From: CAYXDO01 sp964463485
Lineage (GTDB): Bacteria > Myxococcota > Kuafuiibacteriia > Kuafuiibacteriales > Kuafuiibacteriaceae
Direction: 5' to 3'
Assembly: GCA_964463485.1 (NCBI GenBank)
Contig: CAYXDO010000055.1
Coordinates: forward strand, 1-63,696
DNA: 63,696 bases
Below the pieces are notes generated by a model that was given only the letters and a program-made list of their open reading frames with translations, was not told the origin of the DNA and searched no databases. Position 1 is the first letter of the stretch. Each line of letters starts with the position of its first letter. The translations under genes and the position numbers were made by a program. Of the stretch, positions 1 to 7,013 are shown piece by piece.

Positions 1-186
1 AGACGATCTGACGCAGACGCAGACGATCTGACGCAGACGCAGACGCAGACGCAGATTTGACGCAGACGCAGACGATTTGACGCAGACGATCTGACGCAGA
101 CGCAGACGATCTGACGCAGACGCAGACGATCAGACGCAGACGCAGACGATCAGACGCAGACGATCAGACGCAGACGATCTGACGCG
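1..186. repeat. Tandem array of mixed 6-nt and 8-nt units
   Basis: The stretch is built almost wholly from the hexamer GACGCA and octamers GACGATCT, GACGATCA and GATTTGA-like variants, arranged mostly as composite units of 14 nt (one hexamer plus one octamer) or 20 nt (two hexamers plus one octamer). Because 6- and 8-nt units alternate irregularly, no reading frame is kept, so it is probably not coding. It lies downstream of the leftward DUF4956 gene and may extend past the left edge. From 187 to 291 no gene is seen. Confidence 0.9.
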
Positions 187-259
187 GACGGCGTTCGCCG
201 GATCCCGGATCTCGACTTCGAAGCAAATCTGGAAACGCTCTGATGGGGTAGTTCGAACC

Positions 260-286
260 GAGTCCCACTCGCGCCGTCGCGGACTC
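260..286 (-). terminator. Weak hairpin after the DUF4956 stop codon
   Basis: GAGTCC (260-265) can pair with GGACTC (281-286), and an inner CGCG/CGCG pair can form. It sits just beyond the stop codon of the leftward operon, but no U-run follows, so this may be a Rho-dependent end or nothing at all. Confidence 0.2.
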
Positions 287-291
287 GAGTC

Positions 292-984
292 TCAAAGGTC
301 GACTTCCTGTTGTCCCACTACCAGCACGATCCGTCGGTTGCCGTTGACGGCCCGGATCGCCTCGATGAATTGCTCCGGCTGGACGTTCGACTTCAGCACG
401 ACGGTGTATACGGCCTCCTGAGTACCGTCGGGCAGCGCGTCGACCGCGACCAGGCGGTTGTCGCTCGCGTGTTCCCGAAAGATGGGCGCGAGGGCCGCCT
501 CTGAGTCCTGGCCTGGCGCCATGCGCACCCTAAGGAGTCGCTCGACGACCTTTCGGGCGAAGAGATCGAGCTTCGACATGAGCACCATGACCGCGGACAT
601 GACTGTGCAGGCAAAGATCCCCAGCATGTAAAACCGAGTGCCGCAAGCCATCCCGAGCGCCATGACCAGGAACATGTAACCCACGTCCCGCGTCTCCTTG
701 ACCGCGTTCCGAAATCGGATCACCGATAGCGCCCCGACCAACGAGAATGCCCGAGCGATGTTCGAACCGATGATGAGCATGATGAGCGCCGTGACCATAC
801 CCATCAGTACGAGAGTCTGAGCGAACGATTGTGAGTACGAGGTGCCGCGATGGGTGAAGCGGTAGATGGCGGCTGTCGTCGTCGAAAGGAGGAAGCTGAG
901 AAATAGGACGATGGCTACGTCCGTGAGCGTGAAGGCGCTCGTGGCCTCCCTGAACCGTTCCATCTCTTTCACGAGCTCGTCCAT
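292..984 (-). CDS. DUF4956 family membrane protein
   Basis: A 230-residue inner-membrane protein. After a short cytosolic start (about residues 1-17) come four likely membrane segments near residues 18-38, 54-72, 95-113 and 117-136. The sequence NIARAFSLVGALSVIRFR between segments 2 and 3 is the typical conserved loop of DUF4956. A soluble tail of about 90 residues follows, with an ACT-like alternation of strands and helices. DUF4956 proteins recur beside VTC polyphosphate-polymerase domains and CotH-like kinases in bacteria; the molecular role is not established. It is the last gene of a tight operon, 13 nt after the VTC gene. The ATG start is supported by conserved N-terminal topology. Family assignment is firm and function is open; a channel or anchor for polyphosphate synthesis is only an inference. 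Confidence 0.85.
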   Translation of the reverse strand: MDELVKEMERFREATSAFTLTDVAIVLFLSFLLSTTTAAIYRFTHRGTSYSQSFAQTLVLMGMVTALIMLIIGSNIARAFSLVGALSVIRFRNAVKETRDVGYMFLVMALGMACGTRFYMLGIFACTVMSAVMVLMSKLDLFARKVVERLLRVRMAPGQDSEAALAPIFREHASDNRLVAVDALPDGTQEAVYTVVLKSNVQPEQFIEAIRAVNGNRRIVLVVGQQEVDL

Positions 985-997
985 TCAATTCTCTCCT

Positions 998-1774
998 TCA
1001 CGCGTCTCGAGGCGCGCCCGCTCCGAGCGCCAGCAGGGCTCGGTTGGAATCCGAAAGTCCGAACAGCCGCGCGACCCCTGCGCAGTACTTGCTGAATCGT
1101 CGCACCGTGCAGCCGTTCGCTGCGAGCAACCGACTCACCCAGAGCGGTACGACGTCGTTCGCCTTGACCTCCAATATCACTCCATCGTCTTTGGTGATCG
1201 GGAGTGGATTTTTCGGCGGGCCGAGCCCTTCGCCGGCGGGCCCCGCGGTCAACATCGAGTCGAAGGTGATTCTGAGTCCTGGCTCGAAGGTGCTGCCGGC
1301 GAAGGCCTGTCGGTCGTACGAGATGACGACCGTGGGCCGAAGCTGAAGAGCGCCGACGAGAAACGTGACTTCCTCGGCGACGGCCCGGTCGAGCGGATTC
1401 AGCAGGAGCTCGTCAGGAATAGCGACGCCTTCGCAGAGCGCATACGCCTTCGAGAGACTCGTCGCCAAGCGACGCTTCTGAGTCGTTCGGTTGATCCGCT
1501 GTTTGATCTCGACCATCACGAGAGGGTCGGCTCCGGGAGGCAGCCCGAGCCCGCCGTACCGGCGAATGCGCAGCTTTCTGCGGTAATTCACACCGTCCAA
1601 CTTCGCTCGATAACATGCGAAGTCGGCGGAGTCGAAATAGAGGCTCGTTACCCGATAGTTGGGTCCCCCCTCCCGGTCGGCCTGCATGTAAGCCTCGATG
1701 GTCGGGAGAAGCCGGTCGCGATCGCGGCTCGTGATGATGTATTTGAGCTCGTAACGATTGAATCGGCGAATCAC
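998..1774 (-). CDS. VTC-domain polyphosphate polymerase-like protein
   Basis: A 258-residue protein made of one VTC domain, the tunnel-fold catalytic unit that in yeast Vtc4 makes polyphosphate from ATP. The basic residues lining the tunnel appear kept: RYELKY with Lys11, RRKLRIRRY with Arg65-Arg72, VEIKQR with Glu89/Lys91, QKRR with Lys100, Arg155 in ISYDR, Glu202/Lys204 in LEVK, and Lys229 in FSKY. The glutamate in LEVK matches the metal-binding acidic residue of the family. So the domain looks catalytically competent, unlike the degenerate Vtc2/3 type. No membrane segment or SPX domain is present; membrane attachment could come from the neighbouring DUF4956 protein. The ATG overlaps the upstream gene's stop by 4 nt. 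Polyphosphate as product is the best reading, but bacterial VTC proteins are little tested. Confidence 0.85.
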   Translation of the reverse strand: MIRRFNRYELKYIITSRDRDRLLPTIEAYMQADREGGPNYRVTSLYFDSADFACYRAKLDGVNYRRKLRIRRYGGLGLPPGADPLVMVEIKQRINRTTQKRRLATSLSKAYALCEGVAIPDELLLNPLDRAVAEEVTFLVGALQLRPTVVISYDRQAFAGSTFEPGLRITFDSMLTAGPAGEGLGPPKNPLPITKDDGVILEVKANDVVPLWVSRLLAANGCTVRRFSKYCAGVARLFGLSDSNRALLALGAGAPRDA

Positions 1775-2331
1775 GGGAGCTCTCGGGTAGAGATGAAGAA
1801 AGGGTTGGGCTCCGTCTTATCGTCACCCGACCGAGGCCTGCCAACACGAACTTCCACGAGGGTCGGGCAGTCTCCTTGTGGGCGAGGGGTCCAACTCAGC
1901 GGCCGATCGTGCGTGACGACGCCATCCAGTTGCTCATTGCCTGACCGAACCGAAACCGTGAGCTCCTCGCGTCCGTCCCGCGGAAGCGTGACCACCATAC
2001 CCACCTTCGGGTGGCCGGCCTCGCGAACCCAATACGCGTACGCGTGGTCGACGAGCCCATGCCGATGGCGGCTGATCAACGCGGCGTCCCCTTCGTCCAC
2101 GAGTGACGCGGCCAGCTGCGGGTGATCACAGAGCACGTCTTGAAACATCCGAAACTCGGCCTTGGAGAGCGTTGGACGCACTCCGAGCCGCAGCTCGACT
2201 TCCATACGCCAGACCCGATCGAGCCGCGGCGTCGTCAACCCAAAAGCAAGCACACTCACCGCGAGCACGAACCCGAAGGCCATGACGACGAGGCCCGCGC
2301 CGGGTACCCACGTTGCCCGAGGTTTCTTCAT
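1771..2331 (-). CDS. Small membrane-anchored protein of unknown function
   Basis: A 186-residue protein that I do not recognise. One hydrophobic segment (about residues 12-34) follows a short positively charged N-terminus, so the remaining roughly 150 residues probably face the periplasm. The soluble part has a mixed pattern with two Cys (about residues 68 and 154) that could form a disulfide, and no known motif. It overlaps the CotH gene upstream and the VTC gene downstream by 4 nt each (ATGA type), so it is translationally coupled within the operon. That position, between the CotH/beta-helix protein and the VTC enzyme, suggests it links an outer and an inner component, but this is inference only. 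Confidence 0.6.
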   Translation of the reverse strand: MKKPRATWVPGAGLVVMAFGFVLAVSVLAFGLTTPRLDRVWRMEVELRLGVRPTLSKAEFRMFQDVLCDHPQLAASLVDEGDAALISRHRHGLVDHAYAYWVREAGHPKVGMVVTLPRDGREELTVSVRSGNEQLDGVVTHDRPLSWTPRPQGDCPTLVEVRVGRPRSGDDKTEPNPFFISTRELP

Positions 2332-5228
2332 CGCCCAACCGATCGTTCGAGCTCGCGGAGCGCCGAGACGAGGTCGCCTCCGTCATCGATCTGCAGGACC
2401 TCCGTGATGATGTGCCGCAGATCCGTACCCTCGGGGATGCCGACTTCAACCCCCGAGAGCTCGATCGTGCTCGACCGATCTGCTTCCGAGACCGAGCGAG
2501 CCTCGACGACGAACACATCGGTGGCGCCGATTCGACTCGTGCCGCCATACCGAACCTCGTGCGCGCGTGCGCGCAGAGCGCGCTCGGTATCGAACAGAAG
2601 GCTTCGGATCAGTCGGACAGAAGAGGCGTTCTTCGCCAGGACGCCCGTTTTGGCCCCAGCCACGACGAGGCCGTTGGCGAGGAGCTCGGTCTCTTCTCCC
2701 GCAGAGACGCCGTTGTTTGCGCAACCCACGAGGACCGCGTCGGTCACAGTGAGTCGCGAGCCCATCAGGTCGAGGCAGTCGTCCTTGGCTCCTTTGACCT
2801 CGAGGCCTCGCAGCTCGCCCTCTACGAACTCGAGATCGAGCGCGTCTACGGGCGCGGAAGCGATGGTGACTTCGTGCATCGACAGGTCGGTAACTCCGTA
2901 GAGGTGGAAGACGTCGTCGTCTCTCTCGCCTCCGACGAAGGTCGAGTCCGAGACGGTGAGGTCGCGAGTATCGTAGGCGCTGAACAAGCCGGTATACTCT
3001 GCGGCTGTCGATTGCGCCCGAGAGCCTCTCTCCATCCTCACCCATCTGAGTTTGGATCCCCTTGTTCCCGGCCCAGCCAGGGCGATTCCGCCGAACGCTC
3101 CCTCCTCTCGGCTCGTCACGAGGATGGGCAGGTCGAGGGTGCCTTCGGCGAGCAGCTTGCCCTGAAACACCAGCGAGACTCCCGGGCCGAGCCGCAGGGC
3201 CGTTCCAGGAAGGATTCTCGTCGTGACAGCGGACGAGTACGTCTCTGAGCTCGAAAGGCTCACTTCGCCTGGGCCGAGGACGAGCTCGCGCGCGGGCTCG
3301 GGCTGAGAGAACGCCCACGGGTGCGGTGAGCGCTCTCCGGGTTGCAGGCGCGGCACGGAGTCGATCGAGGTGGACTCAGCTGCCGCGATGGCAAGGCGTT
3401 CCGTGGGTCGAACGAGGCGAAGATGAGAACCGCCGGTGACGATGTCCGCGAGCTCCAGCGAGAGCTCGTCCGGAGCGGTTCCAACCGCCACCACGAAATA
3501 CACGAAGCTCGTAGGCTCGCTCGTCACACGAACGCGGCCTCGTTTTTCAGATGGGTCCGGGTGAGGGATGAGCGTGGAGCGAGGTGTGAGCTGGTTGTAT
3601 CCGGTGAGCTCGACTTCGCCGCTCTTCGAACGGGCGAGCTCCACGTCGGTATGCGGATCGAAAATCCCGTCGAGGTTCTGGTCGGCGTAGACCGCGATCT
3701 CCAGCGCGCAAGGGCCTGGCGCTCTCCCGGTCGTACGCGCTCCGCAGCCTCGCGCCCGAACTCTCTGCAGCCGTTTCGCCGAGTGTCCGTCGACCGTCGC
3801 CAATACCGTCGAGACCCACTGCGATGCACCGAGCTCGGGGGCGGAGACGAACGGAGAGCGTTCGAAGCCGACGCTCGAAGACTCGAGCACGTCGAGCAAG
3901 AAACGGCTCCGCCTTTCAAACTCATCGATCTCCCTGGCAGACGCGAGGATCCAGCGATCGAGGGTCATGGGTCTCACCAAAAATCGATGGAGTCGAGAGG
4001 CGCGAGGCAGGAGCTTGTAGGCGTCCCAGTTGGGATCGGCGAGCAAGTCACTGCTCAGCTCGTCGATGGCTCGATCGGCGCGCGTTCGGATCGCGGAGAC
4101 CGAGGCCGGGCCAATGAGGAGCGAATACACTTCGCGATCTCGCAGCGCCAGATAGCCGGGCGTCTGCTTGAGTCGAATCAGGAGCGGGTGGTCGATGACG
4201 TTGAACGTGGCCTCATGCTGAAATCCTCGAAAGCTGAACGCGACGGGCTCCATCTTGCCTCGATAGGGATCGAAATAGAGTTTGTGATTGGAGAAGCAGT
4301 CGTGCTCGCTCCCGCCAAAGACGACGTCGAGGGCGTCGAATCTCGCGTATTTTTCGAGATCGATAGCCGCCTCCGCATAGGTCGCGAACTCCCTGAAGCT
4401 GGCGGTGTTCACCTGGTCGAGGAGTCGAAGAAGATCCGCTCGATCGGCAAGGTCGTCTTCGGATCGGGCCGAGATCTTCTGCCACGCCGGCGGATCGGAA
4501 AAAACGGCCCCGGTCTTCGTCGCGGGGTCGACGAGCTTGGAGTCGCCCGAGTACATGTTTCCAGGGATCCGGTGACTCTGACGCAGGAGGGTCTCGTCCG
4601 GCTGCGCCTCGAAGCGATAGACGCCCATGTCGAGGTTGTTGATGCGTACCCACACCGGCCGGTACTCCGGGGCCAACAAGCCCATCGCGCGCGCCAGATC
4701 GAGGATGATTTGGTCCTCTAGCCCGAAGGGGGTCGGATCGTTCCACAGGTTGAAGACTCGCACTCCGTCGACGAGATCGCCGCGATCGAGTCGGACTTTC
4801 ATCGATCTCTGGGCGCCGAGGGAATGCCACGGTTGCTCGCCACGGTACCGCAGCTTGATTTCGTGGATCTTTCCGTCTTTCTCGAGGAGCGCTTTGACGT
4901 AGTCATCCTGGTCCTCGCGCGACTCCGTCGCCAACTCATCGAGGCTCTGACGGGGCAGGGAGATGGAATAAGTAGGGAGGCTCCTGCTCGGCTCTCTGTC
5001 CCGCTGGCCGAGTCGGAGCAGATCGCGGACGAGGGCGTCGTGGAGGGCGATCTGAAATAGCTCGAGGTCGACCGGCGATTTCGTGCCCGGTTTTCCGAGC
5101 GCACGCTCGTAGCGGGTGACATAGACGTAGGCTTTGCCGACGTACCACGAGACACCGATGAGCAAGGGCGCGACCAGGATCAGTCCTGAGATGAAGGTGG
5201 CCCTGTAGATTCGAGCAGTCAATCGCAT
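2328..5228 (-). CDS. CotH-like kinase domain fused to a beta-helix domain
   Basis: A 966-residue protein. Residues 13-33 form a membrane anchor. The next 350 residues or so read as a CotH (spore-coat-kinase-like) domain: IKLRYRGE near 124-131, a LAR-GLLAP-YRPVWVRINN block near 178-198, and an NHKLYFDPYRGKMEPV strand near 314-329. The C-terminal half contains a parallel beta-helix: from about residue 650 there are repeated short strands with D, N and G turns (for example TDLSMHEVTI and RLTVTDAVLV). CotH proteins phosphorylate serines on secreted proteins. Here the stretch after MEPV reads AFSFRGF, where the family usually shows an acidic WD-type metal motif, so activity is uncertain. It starts 6 nt after the lipoprotein gene and overlaps the next by 4 nt. 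The VTC, DUF4956 and CotH association is a recurrent one. Confidence 0.75.
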   Translation of the reverse strand: MRLTARIYRATFISGLILVAPLLIGVSWYVGKAYVYVTRYERALGKPGTKSPVDLELFQIALHDALVRDLLRLGQRDREPSRSLPTYSISLPRQSLDELATESREDQDDYVKALLEKDGKIHEIKLRYRGEQPWHSLGAQRSMKVRLDRGDLVDGVRVFNLWNDPTPFGLEDQIILDLARAMGLLAPEYRPVWVRINNLDMGVYRFEAQPDETLLRQSHRIPGNMYSGDSKLVDPATKTGAVFSDPPAWQKISARSEDDLADRADLLRLLDQVNTASFREFATYAEAAIDLEKYARFDALDVVFGGSEHDCFSNHKLYFDPYRGKMEPVAFSFRGFQHEATFNVIDHPLLIRLKQTPGYLALRDREVYSLLIGPASVSAIRTRADRAIDELSSDLLADPNWDAYKLLPRASRLHRFLVRPMTLDRWILASAREIDEFERRSRFLLDVLESSSVGFERSPFVSAPELGASQWVSTVLATVDGHSAKRLQRVRARGCGARTTGRAPGPCALEIAVYADQNLDGIFDPHTDVELARSKSGEVELTGYNQLTPRSTLIPHPDPSEKRGRVRVTSEPTSFVYFVVAVGTAPDELSLELADIVTGGSHLRLVRPTERLAIAAAESTSIDSVPRLQPGERSPHPWAFSQPEPARELVLGPGEVSLSSSETYSSAVTTRILPGTALRLGPGVSLVFQGKLLAEGTLDLPILVTSREEGAFGGIALAGPGTRGSKLRWVRMERGSRAQSTAAEYTGLFSAYDTRDLTVSDSTFVGGERDDDVFHLYGVTDLSMHEVTIASAPVDALDLEFVEGELRGLEVKGAKDDCLDLMGSRLTVTDAVLVGCANNGVSAGEETELLANGLVVAGAKTGVLAKNASSVRLIRSLLFDTERALRARAHEVRYGGTSRIGATDVFVVEARSVSEADRSSTIELSGVEVGIPEGTDLRHIITEVLQIDDGGDLVSALRELERSVGR

Positions 5229-5234
5229 GGCGGA

Positions 5235-5867
5235 TCAACCGTCGACGTCGTAGGAGACGAGGGACTCGGTTTGTCCGCCGACCTCTTTGACCTTTCCGAC
5301 GCCTTCGGCGAACCAGTAGGTCTTGGCCGATCCACCGACCACGGTCCTTCGGATCCGTACGGTCGAGAAGGTTCCAGCGGGCACGGTGACCGATTCATCG
5401 ATGGCTTCGACGAGAAAAGTCGTACTCTTGTGAAGGCGGGGACCGATTGGGTCGCCATCGCCATCCACGAGAATCTCGTCGTGGGTCGTGGAGTAGGTGT
5501 CGCCCAACTTGGGGGTATGCGTGTCGACTCGCAGAGCGGGTGGTTCGAAGTGGATGCGCTCCACGAGTGCGCCGTTGGCGAAAGACTCTTCGGAGACTCG
5601 GACCAGCCGAGCTCCGTCCAATCGCTGGATCGAGACGGTTCGATTCGGTCCGTTGACCGTTTCGAACAGGAACCCATCTCCGGCCGAGGAGGTTGCCGTC
5701 CGAGTCACCGACTGGGTCTTCGTTTGTTCCAACTTGCCGGGTTCGGCGACGCGATATTCCCATCGATTTCCTACGGCGACAGGAAAGAGCGAAGCAGGAT
5801 CGGGAGGCGTGGGGGGGGGCTCGGACCCGCAAGAGAGGAGCAGCGCCAGGATCAGTGAGGGTCTCAT
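5235..5867 (-). CDS. Lipoprotein of unknown function
   Basis: A 210-residue predicted lipoprotein. The signal runs to Cys13 (ALLLSC), followed by a Pro-rich linker and then an FPVAVGNRWEYRV opening, typical of a large set of uncharacterised secreted proteins that end with strands like VPAGTFSTVRIRRT and TYWFAEGVGKVKE. The fold is probably an all-beta sandwich; no catalytic motif is seen. The reading frame stays open upstream to 6308, but the ATG at 5867 is chosen because it gives a clean lipoprotein signal and overlaps the porin stop by 4 nt. It is second in the porin/CotH/VTC operon and could be a periplasmic or surface partner of the porin or CotH protein. Function unknown. Confidence 0.7.
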   Translation of the reverse strand: MRPSLILALLLSCGSEPPPTPPDPASLFPVAVGNRWEYRVAEPGKLEQTKTQSVTRTATSSAGDGFLFETVNGPNRTVSIQRLDGARLVRVSEESFANGALVERIHFEPPALRVDTHTPKLGDTYSTTHDEILVDGDGDPIGPRLHKSTTFLVEAIDESVTVPAGTFSTVRIRRTVVGGSAKTYWFAEGVGKVKEVGGQTESLVSYDVDG

Positions 5868-6934
5868 TCGAGCTCCCCCTGCTCGAGCGAGCCTCCAGCC
5901 AAGAAGGTGAGGAGGGTCTCGTTTGGCGAGACGAAGGCGAGCTGACCGCCGCGGCGCTCCACTTCCACGGAGAATCTCAACGAGCCCGCCACGAAGACTC
6001 CAGCTCCGCCTCGGACCGATCCGCCGAGATCGTCTCGCGTCGACAGACTCGGATCGAACACATCGAGCGCGACGTAGGGTGCGAGCTCGATCTGTTGACT
6101 GATCGGAACGGCGACCGCTGCGAGGGTGCGCCCGCTGACGGCCGTCGTGTCGTCTGGGGAGGGTCCCGAGATGGTGAGTCGGCGTGCCCGCACGATCCCG
6201 AGCTCGACCACCGCGAACACCGGACTGCGGTCGAACGCGAGACCCAGCGCGGAGGCGAAGCCGTATTTTTCGGCGACCGTCGCATGGGCCCGAGCATACC
6301 CCGACCACTCGAGTCGCGCTCCTTTGCTGACCTTGATTCCCAGGCGAAGCGCACCGTCGAGCGCGTCTCCGACCGCGGGGTCGTTATAGACGCCGAGCTC
6401 AGCGGAAGGTTTGAGGGCGAGGTCTGGGCGGATGCGGGCGCGGATCCCGAGGCGGCGGCCCCCGAACCCGAGTCGTGTCGTAACGAGCCGTGACACGAGC
6501 CCGCGATGCAAAACCGGGAGTCGCCATTCACTCGTGGTCTCCACGATCCCATAGGGAGACTTGGCTTGGCCGAGTCGGAGGCCAAGTCGCTTCGAGGGTG
6601 AAAGATCGAGGAAAATGTCACTCAGCTCGACGCCATCACACGCCGACCCCGAGGCCGTGCACACGAATCCGGCAAATTCGGGCTCCAGCACGAGCGCGAG
6701 CAGGTCATCGAAGCGAAATTTCGCCGAGAGGCGGGCCCGTGTGATTTCGTAGGATGCGGACCACGTGTCGCTCGTGTTTTGGGCGCGCGCGCGAAAAAAG
6801 ATTTGTCCTCCGAGCTCGTAGCGGATTCGCGAAGGGTGCTCGGCGGCGACTCGGGCCTCCGAATCCGACGCGGTGCTGGTCGACGAGGTTCCAGCGAAGG
6901 CCTGAGTGAGGCACAAAACCAGCCAGGGACCCAT
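5864..6934 (-). CDS. Phosphate-selective porin (OprO/OprP)-like protein
   Basis: A 356-residue outer-membrane protein. A signal peptide (about residues 1-14, ending AFAG) precedes alternating amphipathic strands. The strands EITRARLSAKFRFDD, LEPEFAGF, LSDIFLDLSPSKRLGLRLGQAKSPYGIVE and the RLVTTRLGFGGRRLG turn match the pattern of the OprO/OprP porin family, and the GQAK-P-G-E motif is characteristic. OprP takes up phosphate or pyrophosphate; related porins in this family are general. It heads the operon that ends with VTC and DUF4956, so phosphate or polyphosphate passage is an attractive inference. A good Shine-Dalgarno (AAGGGAG, 6950-6944) precedes the ATG but sits in a hairpin described separately. 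Family call is good; substrate is unproven. Confidence 0.7.
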   Translation of the reverse strand: MGPWLVLCLTQAFAGTSSTSTASDSEARVAAEHPSRIRYELGGQIFFRARAQNTSDTWSASYEITRARLSAKFRFDDLLALVLEPEFAGFVCTASGSACDGVELSDIFLDLSPSKRLGLRLGQAKSPYGIVETTSEWRLPVLHRGLVSRLVTTRLGFGGRRLGIRARIRPDLALKPSAELGVYNDPAVGDALDGALRLGIKVSKGARLEWSGYARAHATVAEKYGFASALGLAFDRSPVFAVVELGIVRARRLTISGPSPDDTTAVSGRTLAAVAVPISQQIELAPYVALDVFDPSLSTRDDLGGSVRGGAGVFVAGSLRFSVEVERRGGQLAFVSPNETLLTFLAGGSLEQGELE

Positions 6935-6942
6935 GTCAGAGT

Positions 6943-6962
6943 GCTCCCTTGGTCACGGGAGC
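6943..6962 (-). promoter_or_regulatory. Hairpin covering the porin ribosome-binding site
   Basis: On the minus strand GCTCCC (6962-6957) pairs perfectly with GGGAGC (6948-6943) around an 8-nt loop. The second arm is part of the Shine-Dalgarno sequence AAGGGAG, which ends 9 nt before the porin ATG. In the mRNA this stem would hide the ribosome site of the first gene of the VTC/CotH operon. It could also simply be the tail signal of the Hsp70 transcript ending at 7014. Confidence 0.4.
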
Positions 6963-7013
6963 TTGGACACGTCGAACGAACGGATCGAGCAACACGCCCA
7001 TGGGTTCAATCGA

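Noticed and set aside
1..186. CRISPR-like array
   Set aside because: Units are 6-8 nt and contiguous with no unique spacers, and no cas genes are nearby.
3342..4721. 459-codon open frame on the plus strand
   Set aside because: Arg/Glu-rich shadow of the CotH gene on the other strand with no family signal.
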